A DNA stretch of 64,000 nucleotides from an uncultured Alteromonadaceae bacterium (GTDB taxonomy: Bacteria; Pseudomonadota; Gammaproteobacteria; Enterobacterales; Alteromonadaceae), in contig CAJXMO010000014.1 of the NCBI GenBank assembly GCA_913056495.1, forward strand, positions 1-64,000, given 5' to 3'. The notes below the pieces were generated by a model. The model worked only from the letters and a program-made list of their open reading frames with translations, was not told where the DNA came from and ran no database searches. The number at the start of each line of letters is the position of its first letter. Position 1 is the first letter of the stretch. Both the position numbers and the translations under genes were made by a program. Positions 34,877 through 44,007 of the stretch are shown piece after piece.

Positions 34877-36544
34877 TTATTTTCGTCTTTGCTTATACTC
34901 TTTTTCAGACATTAGTTTTTGATATTGCTCATCTAATTCTTGATACCTCTGTTGTTGTACTTCAGGTAACTTAACGCCTTGCAGGGTATGAAATGCTTTT
35001 TTTATGCGCTCAACCAAGTCTTCCGGATATTTTTCTGTTTTCTGAAACAATTGAATAATTGCCAGAATCAAATTCAGAGTGCCACCGGTATTCATTGGCG
35101 CTATTTTTAGGGCTTCATCAAATCTTTGAACCGCGAGACGATAATCACTCTCTTTATAGGCATAAATGCCCTCACGGTTTAGCGTTTTAAAGTTAATCTG
35201 ATTGGTTTCATTTTGCTGCTGTAAATGCGCCAGTGCATCTTTAACAAACTGATTATCCGAGTGTTCGAATTCGGGCGTTTTCATAATTTGTTCGGCAGTT
35301 TCATATTCACCAATATTATACATTAGAGAAATCGCTTCATATGCTATTTCGTTTGGAATATAAGCTTGTTCCGATTCATTGACTTGACTTTGAATGTGGT
35401 AAAACTGCTTTTTGGCGGTGAGCAGCTTATTATCCAACGCCTCCATTTGGATGCGGCATAAATCTTCAAACAGATTGTAATTGAGTTTGAGCTCCTTTAT
35501 ATCATCGTGTCGGCCACGCTGTAGCGCCAATGACGCTTCCTGCTTTAATTTATTTTTTTCGTGTTTATCATCACAGTATTGAGCAGCTGTTAAGGTTGCG
35601 CGGATATAATTATAAAAATGAACTGGATCCTGATGGATAGATTTTCGGCTCATTTCTAAAATCGCAAGGCAGGCATCTTTAACCGTATCATACATGCCGT
35701 TTTGACGAGCAATATCACACAGCCGGTATTGGCGCTCAATTGAATACGGAGAAAGTTCAGCCGCTTTAATGGCCATTTCAAGTGCATTGGGTAAACGTTG
35801 CATGCCGACCAAAGCCTGAGCAGATAAATCATAAGCATCAATAATCAGTGGGCTTTGCAACATTACCTGATGCGCCAGTTTAGCCGCCTCGGCATAGCGC
35901 TCTTGATGAAGATATGTTCGCGATAATTGAATTTGCCCCCAGGTATAGGGTTTTACGGCAAGCAATTTTTCCAGCAGATATTCGGCTTGGTCATATTTGC
36001 CGGCCTGACAAAGTAGTTCAGCGAGTAAGTTATTACAGACATTCCGATAGCGGCTGTTTGTTTCAATCAAAGCCCGGCATTCTTTAATCGCAATCCCAAT
36101 ATCGTCTTTTTGTTTCGCTTCAAAAATAGGTTTAAGCGTCTGACGCTTTTTATATGCTTTATCAAGTCTGAGTTTTATCACATTTTGTGAAAATGGCTTC
36201 ATCACATAGTCATCCGGCTGAAGCTCTATTGCACCCAGTACCATAGGCCTATGGCTTTCACCGGTTACCATCACAGTGACACATTCAGGTTTGAGTAGTT
36301 TTTTTTGTTTTAGTTCTTCTATTAACTGACGGCCATTTTTTCTATGCCCACCTAAATTATAATCGATCAGAATAAAATCAAACGCTTTCTCTTTGCAGGC
36401 TTGTATTGCTGCTTCACCCGTATTAACCAGATGAATCTGTCGGATCCCAAGATTGACTAAAATCCCTTTCAACATGAGTTGGAAAGGCCTTTGATCATCC
36501 ACTACCAGGAAGCTTTTTGCCGGATAATTAATACTTGAGGACAT
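34877..36544 (-). CDS. Response regulator with TPR repeats
   Basis: 555 residues. Receiver domain at 10-130 with acidic pocket D16-D17, phospho-site D61 (FILIDYNLGG) and K about 109. From about 150 on it is helical with tetratricopeptide repeats, for instance ELLCQAGKYDQAEYLLEKLL and LSRTYLHQERYAEAAKLA, ending in a basic tail. There is no DNA-binding domain, so it acts through protein contacts. Similar receiver-TPR proteins are common in Vibrio and Shewanella without known function. The ion channel gene follows on the same strand. Confidence 0.88.
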   Translation of the reverse strand: MSSSINYPAKSFLVVDDQRPFQLMLKGILVNLGIRQIHLVNTGEAAIQACKEKAFDFILIDYNLGGHRKNGRQLIEELKQKKLLKPECVTVMVTGESHRPMVLGAIELQPDDYVMKPFSQNVIKLRLDKAYKKRQTLKPIFEAKQKDDIGIAIKECRALIETNSRYRNVCNNLLAELLCQAGKYDQAEYLLEKLLAVKPYTWGQIQLSRTYLHQERYAEAAKLAHQVMLQSPLIIDAYDLSAQALVGMQRLPNALEMAIKAAELSPYSIERQYRLCDIARQNGMYDTVKDACLAILEMSRKSIHQDPVHFYNYIRATLTAAQYCDDKHEKNKLKQEASLALQRGRHDDIKELKLNYNLFEDLCRIQMEALDNKLLTAKKQFYHIQSQVNESEQAYIPNEIAYEAISLMYNIGEYETAEQIMKTPEFEHSDNQFVKDALAHLQQQNETNQINFKTLNREGIYAYKESDYRLAVQRFDEALKIAPMNTGGTLNLILAIIQLFQKTEKYPEDLVERIKKAFHTLQGVKLPEVQQQRYQELDEQYQKLMSEKEYKQRRK

Positions 36545-36656
36545 AAAATTTTTATTAGTTTAATCAATGAGATTAGTATTTACTGAATTGGCACTGAGTA
36601 CAAGTTGAAAAGCAAATTGTAGGTAAGAAATGTTTTTTTGTAGGTTATAAAAAGCA

Positions 36657-36680
36657 AAAAGCCGCACAAGTGCGGCTTTT
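36657..36680 (-). terminator. Terminator after tRNA-Tyr
   Basis: A stem GCCGCAC/GTGCGGC flanked by four A and four T, read on the minus strand 9 bases past the CCA end of tRNA-Tyr. Confidence 0.85.
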
Positions 36681-36688
36681 CTGAATAA

Positions 36689-36773
36689 TGGTGGAGGGAG
36701 CTGGATTCGAACCAGCGAAGGCGGAGCCGTCAGATTTACAGTCTGATCCCTTTGGCCACTCGGGAACCCCTCC
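36689..36773 (-). tRNA. tRNA-Tyr (anticodon GTA)
   Basis: An 85-base class II tRNA on the minus strand, beginning GGAGGGGTTCCCGAG and ending in an encoded CCA. The anticodon loop is CTGTAAA with anticodon GTA, the variable arm is long (about 13 bases), and the T loop GGTTCGAATCC is standard. The acceptor stem has one G-T pair. It stands alone with its own promoter and terminator. Confidence 0.97.
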
Positions 36774-36786
36774 GGAATTGGGGCGC

Positions 36787-36814
36787 ATATTACCAAACCA
36801 TTTTTATCTGTAAA
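36787..36814 (-). promoter_or_regulatory. Promoter of tRNA-Tyr
   Basis: On the minus strand TTTACA (36809-36814) and TAATAT (36787-36792) are spaced by 16 bases, followed by a GC-rich discriminator GCGCCCC typical of stringently controlled stable-RNA promoters. Confidence 0.6.
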
Positions 36815-36891
36815 GTCTTTTTCTAAAAAAATTAAAGTTATTTTTAATTTAGCCGATTAAATGAATAATCTTTGGTCAAAATGAGTTATTT

Positions 36892-37410
36892 ATGTACGCT
36901 CAGCTAAATCAGCCATTAAATGAATCGAGTTTTAACGGTCAATTAAACAAAGCGATTAATACACAGCACAACTATGACTTTGCATTAATGCTGGCTTGTC
37001 AGACGCAAAATGTAGCTGAGCATGCGCAGTTTTTATTACCTAAAACGCAAGAAGCTGAGAAAACAGACGAAGAAGCACAACTAAAAGCCAGTTTAGGCAT
37101 TCATCCTTATTTAAAATTAGCTGCAGATGAACAAAGCTATCATACTGCGGTCGAATCTTCGGTCGCTATTCATCAAAACGGAATTAAGCAAGCAAAATTG
37201 ATTGGTTATTTGCAAAGTGAAGCCTTATCACAGTTTAATGATGCGAACAAACTGGATGATCATTTGCTGGCGAATCTGGACAGACACAGTATTTATCGAA
37301 TGCAGCAAGCTCAGCAAAAGGCTTGTGCGACTGATAATGATAATATAGCTGATGCAACTCAGTTGTATGATATTTTAAACGACCTTGATCAGATAAATTT
37401 ATCTATCTAA
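36892..37410 (+). CDS. Hypothetical protein before flhA
   Basis: 172 residues, soluble, acidic, no signal peptide. The N-terminal motif LNKAINTQHNYDFALMLACQ and the following FLLP resemble what I remember of the VC2046/SO_2500 family of conserved gammaproteobacterial proteins, but I am not certain. No catalytic motif is evident. It is transcribed toward flhA, 133-172 bases away, but a sigma-54-type promoter separates them. The ribosome-binding site before the ATG is poor. Real gene by length and codon pattern; function unknown. Confidence 0.65.
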   Translation: MYAQLNQPLNESSFNGQLNKAINTQHNYDFALMLACQTQNVAEHAQFLLPKTQEAEKTDEEAQLKASLGIHPYLKLAADEQSYHTAVESSVAIHQNGIKQAKLIGYLQSEALSQFNDANKLDDHLLANLDRHSIYRMQQAQQKACATDNDNIADATQLYDILNDLDQINLSI

Positions 37411-37524
37411 CCTGAGCGCGGTTTTTAAGTCATTTTTGAGCCCGACTATTTGCTTAATCAATCGCGCATGGCTCAGTTTATATTTTCTTTTTCCTTCCAC
37501 CTTCCAGCCCTTTTAAATATAAAA

Positions 37525-37541
37525 TTGGTCTGAGCTTTGCA
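37525..37541 (+). promoter_or_regulatory. Sigma-54-type promoter of flhA
   Basis: TTGGTCTGAGCTTTGCA carries the GG (-24) and GC (-12) elements at the exact spacing of the RpoN consensus (TGG, N8, TTGCA). Transcription would begin near 37552, after the GTG at 37544 but before the ATG at 37583, which decides the flhA start. RpoN control of flhA fits FlrC/FleR-class flagellar genes. Confidence 0.75.
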
Positions 37542-37582
37542 TTGTGTCTTCCAGCCGTTATAACCGTTGGATTTTTGACGAT

Positions 37583-39727
37583 ATGCAAATCGCTGATGTT
37601 TTCCAAAAAATAAGTATAGATAAAAACAACCTGAGCCAAATTACCGGGCTGGGTGCCGCCTGTTTTGTGCTAGCCGTTCTGGCTATGGTGGTATTGCCGA
37701 TACCCGCACTATTACTCGATATTTTATTCTCTTTTAATATCGCACTCTCAATGGTTATTTTACTCGTTGTTGTGTACACCCTCAAACCACTGGAATTTGG
37801 TGCCTTCCCAAGTGTTATTTTGATAGCAACCGTATTCCGACTGGCTTTGAATATTGCTTCAACCCGGGTAGTTTTACTTGAAGGCCACAATGGTGGAGAT
37901 GCTGCCGGGGAAGTAATCGCTTCTTTTGGTGAAGTGGTTATTGGCGGCAATTATGCCGTTGGTCTTGTGGTCTTTGCGATTTTAATGATTATAAACTTTA
38001 AGGTTGTAACCGCAGGTGCTGGCCGTATTTCAGAAGTAACGGCCCGATTTACTTTGGATAGTTTACCCGGTAAACAAATGGCGATTGATGCAGATTTAAA
38101 CGCTGGTTTTATCACTCAGGAAGAAGCTATCGCTCGCCGTAAAGAAATCACAGAAGAGGCTGACTTTTATGGTTCTATGGATGGTGCCAGCAAATTCGTA
38201 AAAGGTGATGCAATTGCTGGCTTACTCATCATGATCATTAATATCGTGGGTGGTTTAATTATAGGCATGGTTCAGCATGATTTAGGATTCAATGATGCAA
38301 TAGAAATTTATACCATGCTGACGATTGGTGATGGCTTGGTTGCCCAAATCCCTTCACTGTTATTATCTGTTGCAACAGCTATTGTGGTTACCCGTGAAAA
38401 TAATGCCGTTCAACTCGGTGATCAGTTAACCGGACAGTTAGGTAATTCAAAAGCGCTCTATTTAGCGTCCAGCATTTTGTTTGTGATGGGTATAGTGCCA
38501 GGTATGCCGCATATTGCTTTTTTAACCTTATCAGTAACGTTAGCTGGCTTGGGTTATTATATGTCGAATTTCAGGGCAGAGAAAAAGGCAAAATCCGGTA
38601 GTTTGGTGCCTAAAAGTTCAGGTACGCCCGGTAATACTGCAAGTGGTGGCGCTAAAGCCTTACCGACGAATAATAACCCCGAACCTAAAGAAATCAGTTG
38701 GGATGACGTGCAACCTATGGATGTCATTGGACTCGAAGTTGGCTATCGCTTAATCCCTCTGGTGGATAAGTCTCAGGGCGGCGAACTGTTGTCACGGATT
38801 AAAGGCGTTAGAAAAAAATTATCTCAGGACATGGGCTTTTTAGTTCCGGCGGTGCATATTCGCGACAATCTGGATTTATCCCCTAATATTTATCGCATCT
38901 CATTAATGGGGGTCGTCATTGGTGAAGCCGAAATTTATCACGATCGGGAAATGGCAATCAATCCAGGTCAGGTCTTTGGTAAATTGCAGGGGATTAAAAC
39001 GGTTGACCCGGCATTTGGTTTAGAAGCTATCTGGATTACACCAGAACAAAGAGAGCAAGCGCAGACGCTAGGGTACACAGTTGTAGATTCGGCTACTGTT
39101 GTTGCAACTCATTTAAGTCAGTTATTAACTAACAATGCATGGCAGTTGATTGGTCATGAAGAAGTTCAGAACTTATTGGATATGCTGGCCAAATCTTATC
39201 CTAAACTCGTTGAAGGTTTGGTGCCTGATATGCTGAATTTATCCACTGTTGTAAAAGTCTTCCAAAACCTACTGTATGAAGGGGTCGTGATCCGGGATAT
39301 GAGAACCATAGTGCAAACTTTGGTTGAATACGCGCCTAAAAGTCAGGACCCGGATGTATTAACCGCCGCAGTCAGGATTTCGCTACGCAAATTAATCGTT
39401 CAGGAGATCTCAAATGGCCTGGATGAATTACCTGTCATAACTTTGGCGCCAGAGTTGGAGCAGATCTTGCATCAGTCTATGCAAGCTGGTGGTTCAGAAG
39501 GTGGTGGTATTGAACCTGGCTTGGCAGAGCGCATTCAAAATGCCCTGACACAAGCCTCTGAGCAGCAGGAAATGAACGGGGAACCTTCGGTTTTATTGAC
39601 GTCTGGTATCTTACGTTCTGTGCTGGCTCGATTTACCAAACACACAGTCTCTGGATTACATGTATTGTCCTATCAAGAAATTCCGGATGATAAACAAATC
39701 CGAATCGTTAATTCGATAGGCCAGTAG
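37583..39727 (+). CDS. flhA: Flagellar biosynthesis protein FlhA
   Basis: 714 residues from the ATG at 37583; an in-frame GTG at 37544 lies upstream of the predicted transcription start. FlhA is the nonameric export-gate subunit of the flagellar type III secretion system. The N-terminal 340 residues hold about eight transmembrane helices with the conserved FHIPEP-type loop (PGKQMAIDADLNAGFITQEE near 185-205, after FTLDSLPG); the C-terminal 350 residues are the cytosolic ring domain. flhB is not adjacent upstream, unlike many relatives. flhF follows 47 bases later. Confidence 0.96.
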   Translation: MQIADVFQKISIDKNNLSQITGLGAACFVLAVLAMVVLPIPALLLDILFSFNIALSMVILLVVVYTLKPLEFGAFPSVILIATVFRLALNIASTRVVLLEGHNGGDAAGEVIASFGEVVIGGNYAVGLVVFAILMIINFKVVTAGAGRISEVTARFTLDSLPGKQMAIDADLNAGFITQEEAIARRKEITEEADFYGSMDGASKFVKGDAIAGLLIMIINIVGGLIIGMVQHDLGFNDAIEIYTMLTIGDGLVAQIPSLLLSVATAIVVTRENNAVQLGDQLTGQLGNSKALYLASSILFVMGIVPGMPHIAFLTLSVTLAGLGYYMSNFRAEKKAKSGSLVPKSSGTPGNTASGGAKALPTNNNPEPKEISWDDVQPMDVIGLEVGYRLIPLVDKSQGGELLSRIKGVRKKLSQDMGFLVPAVHIRDNLDLSPNIYRISLMGVVIGEAEIYHDREMAINPGQVFGKLQGIKTVDPAFGLEAIWITPEQREQAQTLGYTVVDSATVVATHLSQLLTNNAWQLIGHEEVQNLLDMLAKSYPKLVEGLVPDMLNLSTVVKVFQNLLYEGVVIRDMRTIVQTLVEYAPKSQDPDVLTAAVRISLRKLIVQEISNGLDELPVITLAPELEQILHQSMQAGGSEGGGIEPGLAERIQNALTQASEQQEMNGEPSVLLTSGILRSVLARFTKHTVSGLHVLSYQEIPDDKQIRIVNSIGQ

Positions 39728-39774
39728 TCAAAATTTTGTCTGGGTAAGTGGAAAGCTTGCTCTTTGGAGGAAAG

Positions 39775-41184
39775 ATGAAGATTAAACGTTTTGTTGCAAA
39801 AGATATTAGAGCAGCGATGACACAAATAAAAGCAACGCTTGGGCCTGATGCGATTATTATGTCAAATACGAAAGTGGCTGAAGGTGTTGAGGTGGTTGCA
39901 GCCGTTGATGAACCTGCACAAGCAGCGCCTGCACCAACCGCTAAAGCAACAAAACCTGAATCTTTTTCTCGAATGCAGACCCAACAGCCACAAGCGCAGG
40001 TGTCAACCGAAGAAGATATTCAGGTTGCTGACAGTTTACAATCTTTGTTAATGCGTCAAGCTCAACCTGAAGCGCATGCCCATCAAGCCAAAAAACGGCA
40101 TGCTGCAGCACGTGCTCAAAAAATTGTGCAAGCGGTTGAATCAACTCAGCTTGAAGACGAAAATGAAGCTGATTTATGGTCATTTAATGAATCTAAACCT
40201 CAGAGTTTTTCACGTAACGAACCTATGGCGCAGCGTCAGGCTGAGCAATCTACAGATAATGAATTAAAATCAATTAAAGCTGAAATGGCTGAGCTGAAAC
40301 ATTTGTTAAAGCATCAGGTATCCGGATTAATGTGGCAGGAAATGGCACGTAGTGAACCAACCCGTGCTTATATTGTTGACCGTTTAACACAAATGGGCAT
40401 TGCTTCTCAGGTCGCTGAGCAGGTTGCCAATTTTATGCCTGAAGATATTGCTGATCATCAGGCATGGGACAGCGCACTTGAATTATTATCAGGTCAGATT
40501 AATGTCACTAACAATGACATTATGCGCAGAGGCGGGGTTGTTGCTTTAGTCGGGCCGACCGGCGTGGGGAAAACCACGACAGTTGCTAAGCTAGCAGCGC
40601 ACTTTGCTAAAAAGCATGGTCCTGATTCAGTTGCATTAGTGACAACTGACAGTTATCGTATCGGCGCTCATGATCAGTTACAGACTTATGCCAGAATCAT
40701 TGGTTGTCCCTGTAAGGTGGTTCGTCATGAAGATGAACTGGCTGATACATTACATCAGTTAAGAAACCGAAAATTGATCCTGATTGATACCGCGGGTGTT
40801 GGCCAGCGAGATATAAGGTTAGCTGAACAGTTAGATGGTTTGATGAAATCAACTCGAATTAAAATCCGAACTTATCTTGTTTTACAGGCAACCGCTCAAC
40901 AGCGAGTATTAATGGAAGCCGTGCAGCAGTTCAAACGGACGAATTTGACGGGTTGTATTTTTACTAAACTGGATGAATGCATGAGTTTAGGTGAAATTAT
41001 TAGTGTAGCCATTCAAAATGCATTGCCAATAGGGTATCTTACCGATGGGCAGCGCGTGCCGGAGGATATTAAAGCAGCAACTGCACAATATTTAATCGAG
41101 CAGGCTGCCGCATTGATGGATGAAAATGAATTTTCTCATCCTCACTGGTTTACAGAAAGCACAAGACAACCTATATATAAATAA
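39775..41184 (+). CDS. flhF: Flagellar GTPase FlhF
   Basis: 469 residues from the ATG at 39775, which has TGGAGGAAAG before it. FlhF is an SRP-type GTPase that fixes the flagellum at the pole. The N-terminal B domain MKIKRFVAKDIRAAM is followed by a variable Gln/Ala/Pro-rich region to about 165, an N domain, and the G domain with GPTGVGKT at 260-267, TTDSYRIGA, DTAGVGQRD and FTKLDE. flhG follows after 9 bases; together they set the place and number of flagella. Confidence 0.96.
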   Translation: MKIKRFVAKDIRAAMTQIKATLGPDAIIMSNTKVAEGVEVVAAVDEPAQAAPAPTAKATKPESFSRMQTQQPQAQVSTEEDIQVADSLQSLLMRQAQPEAHAHQAKKRHAAARAQKIVQAVESTQLEDENEADLWSFNESKPQSFSRNEPMAQRQAEQSTDNELKSIKAEMAELKHLLKHQVSGLMWQEMARSEPTRAYIVDRLTQMGIASQVAEQVANFMPEDIADHQAWDSALELLSGQINVTNNDIMRRGGVVALVGPTGVGKTTTVAKLAAHFAKKHGPDSVALVTTDSYRIGAHDQLQTYARIIGCPCKVVRHEDELADTLHQLRNRKLILIDTAGVGQRDIRLAEQLDGLMKSTRIKIRTYLVLQATAQQRVLMEAVQQFKRTNLTGCIFTKLDECMSLGEIISVAIQNALPIGYLTDGQRVPEDIKAATAQYLIEQAAALMDENEFSHPHWFTESTRQPIYK

Positions 41185-41193
41185 AACAAATTT

Positions 41194-42063
41194 ATGATAC
41201 GAAATAACCAGTTAGGTGATCAGGCGAGTGGCCTCAGACAAATGAACCAACGAATGAATAAAATTAAAGTGATAGCAGTCACCGGCGGTAAAGGTGGTGT
41301 CGGTAAAAGCAATGTATCGCTGAATATGGCTGTTTCTCTGGCTCAGCAGGGTAAACGAGTGTTGGTTTTTGATGCTGATTTAGGTCTGGCAAATGTAGAT
41401 GTAATGCTAGGTTTAAGAGTCGAAAAAAACTTATCTCATTTGTTAGCTGGAGAATGTGAGTTAGCAGACATTTTGATCACGGGGCCGGGGGGAATAAAGA
41501 TAGTCCCTGCGACTTCTGGCACCCGAAATATGGTTGAATTATCACAACAGGAACATGCAGGTCTGATTCGGGCATTCAGTGAATTAAAAGAAGAATTTGA
41601 TGTGCTGATTGTCGATACTGCTGCCGGTATTTCAGATATGGTATTAAGTTTCTCACGAGCTGCACAGGATGTTGTGGTTGTGGTTTGTGATGAACCTTCT
41701 TCAATTACTGATGCATATGCATTGATTAAAGTTTTAAACCGGGACTACAATGTATTCAGGTTTAAAATTGTTGCCAATATGGTTCGCTCGATGCGCGAAG
41801 GTCAGGAGTTGTTTGCTAAACTTTCTAAAGTCGCAGACAGGTTTTTAGACGTTGCATTAGATTTAGTTGCCATTATTCCGTTTGATGAAAATGTCAGGAA
41901 GTCGGTTCGCCGTCAGAAAACAATTGTTGAAGCTTTTCCAAAATCACCAGCTTCAATGGCATTTAAAACTTTAGCAAGTCGAGCCACCAAGTGGCCGGTT
42001 CCGGAGAGTGCAACAGGCCATCTGGAATTTTTTATTGAACAATTAGTTTCACCGGGAGCTTAA
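41194..42063 (+). CDS. flhG: Flagellar number regulator FlhG/FleN (MinD-like ATPase)
   Basis: 289 residues. The deviant Walker A GGKGGVGKSN is at 31-40; FDADLGLANVD near 70-80 and DTAAGISD near 148. The N-terminal QASGLRQMNQ is the DQAxxLR motif that stimulates FlhF GTPase activity. FlhG limits polar flagella to one by acting on FlhF and the FlrA/FleQ activator. A 6-base gap separates it from fliA. Confidence 0.95.
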   Translation: MIRNNQLGDQASGLRQMNQRMNKIKVIAVTGGKGGVGKSNVSLNMAVSLAQQGKRVLVFDADLGLANVDVMLGLRVEKNLSHLLAGECELADILITGPGGIKIVPATSGTRNMVELSQQEHAGLIRAFSELKEEFDVLIVDTAAGISDMVLSFSRAAQDVVVVVCDEPSSITDAYALIKVLNRDYNVFRFKIVANMVRSMREGQELFAKLSKVADRFLDVALDLVAIIPFDENVRKSVRRQKTIVEAFPKSPASMAFKTLASRATKWPVPESATGHLEFFIEQLVSPGA

Positions 42064-42069
42064 TCAGTT

Positions 42070-42792
42070 GTGAATAAAGTGGCTGCTTATCAGACTGTTG
42101 ATCAAAAGCAAGCATTTGTCCAAATGCATACTAGCTTAGTCAAGCGTATTGCTCATCATATGATGGTCCGGCTTCCACCGAGTGTTCAGGTCGACGATTT
42201 AATTCAGGCTGGCATGATAGGGTTATTAGAAGCGGCTAAAAACTTTGACGGCAGTAAAGGCGCCAGTTTTGAAACTTTTGCTGGCATTCGAATTCGCGGT
42301 GCTATGCTGGATGAAATCCGTCGCGGTGACTGGGTGCCCAGATCCGTTCATAAAAATAGTCGACTGATTGCTCAGGCCATTAACGAAATTGAAAAAGAAA
42401 CCGGCCGGGATGCAAAAGATGTTGAAGTCGCAGAAAAGCTGCAATTAAGTTTAAATGATTATCATCAGATACTAAATGATGTAAATAGTGGTAAAATCAT
42501 TGGAATTGATGATCTGGGCGTTACTGAAGATGTGATAGGGTCATCTGAAGATAATCATGCAGATGAGACATTCGAAGATATAGCACACGGCGCATTTCAG
42601 GGCGCTTTGGTTAAAGCAATAGAAACTTTACCGGAAAGAGAAGCTTTAGTACTCTCTTTATATTATGATGAAGAGCTTAACCTGAAAGAAATTGGTGCGG
42701 TTTTGGATGTGAGCGAGTCTCGTGTGAGCCAAATTCATAGTCAGGCAATGCATAGATTAAAAGCAAAATTGAATAGCTGGCAACAGATATAA
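42070..42792 (+). CDS. fliA: Flagellar sigma factor sigma-28 (FliA)
   Basis: 240 residues from a GTG start. Sigma region 2 with VDDLIQAGMIGLLEAAKNFD and RGAMLDEIRRGDWVPRS, region 3, and region 4 with LPEREALVLSLYYDEELNLKEIG and VSESRVSQIHSQA. It directs late flagellar and chemotaxis gene transcription and is normally held by FlgM. It sits between flhG and cheY, the usual place in polar-flagellate gammaproteobacteria. Confidence 0.96.
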   Translation: MNKVAAYQTVDQKQAFVQMHTSLVKRIAHHMMVRLPPSVQVDDLIQAGMIGLLEAAKNFDGSKGASFETFAGIRIRGAMLDEIRRGDWVPRSVHKNSRLIAQAINEIEKETGRDAKDVEVAEKLQLSLNDYHQILNDVNSGKIIGIDDLGVTEDVIGSSEDNHADETFEDIAHGAFQGALVKAIETLPEREALVLSLYYDEELNLKEIGAVLDVSESRVSQIHSQAMHRLKAKLNSWQQI

Positions 42793-42837
42793 GAATTATT
42801 ATTAATCCATGAGAATATCTCAGAGGCGGAGGAAGCT

Positions 42838-43221
42838 TTGGATACAAATATGAAAGTGTTGGTTGTAGACGATTTTTCAACCATGAGAAGAATTATTAAA
42901 AATTTGCTTAGAGACTTAGGCTTCACTAATGTGTCTGAAGCAGATGATGGCGCAACCGCCCTCCCTATGTTACAAAACGGTGATTTTGAGTTTGTCGTAA
43001 CCGATTGGAACATGCCGGGAATGCAAGGCATAGATTTGCTTAAAGCAATTCGAGCTGATGAGCGCTTAAAAAATATCCCTGTATTAATGGTAACTGCTGA
43101 AGCAAAAAAAGAGCAGATTATTGCTGCTGCACAAGCCGGTGTAAATGGCTATATTGTTAAACCTTTTACTGCTGCGACTTTAAAAGAAAAATTAGACAAG
43201 ATCTTTGAGCGTTTAGCTTAG
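42838..43221 (+). CDS. cheY: Chemotaxis response regulator CheY
   Basis: 127 residues from a TTG that has GGAGG 5 bases upstream; the ATG four codons later would be 17 bases from that site. Pocket D11-D12, phospho-site D56 ([13 protein letters not shown]), T86 and K108 are intact, and [20 protein letters not shown] is the typical CheY start. CheY-P binds FliM to change rotation. cheZ follows after 24 bases. Confidence 0.96.
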   Translation: MDTNMKVLVVDDFSTMRRIIKNLLRDLGFTNVSEADDGATALPMLQNGDFEFVVTDWNMPGMQGIDLLKAIRADERLKNIPVLMVTAEAKKEQIIAAAQAGVNGYIVKPFTAATLKEKLDKIFERLA

Positions 43222-43245
43222 TAAAAGGTTAATAGGAGAACACGT

Positions 43246-43992
43246 TTGTTACCTAACGAGCCATTAATCAGCTTAGAAGACGCTAAACAACTTGTTGCTT
43301 TGCTTGAAAAAGGAGAAAACCAAGCTGCGAATGAGATTGTTCAAAGAGTTACGCAAGCGACTTCAGAAGAACTTTTTGCCCATGTTGGAAAGTTAACCCG
43401 CCAATTACATGATTCATTGGGTAGTTTTCAATTAGATATGCGTATTGCTGATTTAGCCAATGAAGATATTCCAGATGCACAAAACCGTCTGGCTTATGTT
43501 ATGGATATGACAGAGCAAGCGGCTAACAAAACCATGGATGCCGTTGAAGCCTGCTTGCCGATTGCGACGGATTTAAATAAAAATATTCAAGAAGTTATCC
43601 CGACCTGGGATAAGTTAATGAATCGTCAAATTGAACTAAGCGAATTTAAAGCATTGTGTCATGGGTTAGACAAAATATTGCGCCAGTCTGAACAGGACTC
43701 TGAAGATCTTCAGGCAAAATTAAACGATGTTTTAATGGCGCAAGGCTTTCAGGATTTAACCGGTCAGATTATTCGCCGTGTTATTGAGTTAGTAAAAGAA
43801 GTAGAAGACAACCTGATTCATTTATTAACTGTTTTTGGCACGCCACAACAACAAGAAGAACAGTCACAACAAGCTACAGAAAAATCAAATGATAAAGGCG
43901 CTGAAGGGCCTATTTTAGACGCTGCTGAAAGAGAAGATGCAGTTGCAAGCCAAGATGAAGTTGATGATTTGTTATCCAGTTTAGGTTTTTAA
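43246..43992 (+). CDS. cheZ: CheY-P phosphatase CheZ
   Basis: 248 residues from a TTG with AGGAG 7 bases upstream. A long helical hairpin carries the active residues D170 and Q174 in FQDLTGQIIRRV. The C-terminal peptide DEVDDLLSSLGF (237-248) is the CheY-binding tail. It dephosphorylates CheY-P. Placed between cheY and cheA, as in Vibrio and Pseudomonas. Confidence 0.95.
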   Translation: MLPNEPLISLEDAKQLVALLEKGENQAANEIVQRVTQATSEELFAHVGKLTRQLHDSLGSFQLDMRIADLANEDIPDAQNRLAYVMDMTEQAANKTMDAVEACLPIATDLNKNIQEVIPTWDKLMNRQIELSEFKALCHGLDKILRQSEQDSEDLQAKLNDVLMAQGFQDLTGQIIRRVIELVKEVEDNLIHLLTVFGTPQQQEEQSQQATEKSNDKGAEGPILDAAEREDAVASQDEVDDLLSSLGF

Positions 43993-44007
43993 AAGGGGAC
44001 GAGTTCC

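Noticed and set aside
36560..36796. Minus-strand frame of 78 codons across tRNA-Tyr
   Set aside because: It runs through the tRNA gene and its terminator; the translated GFPSGQRDQTVNLT is the usual false product of a tRNA.
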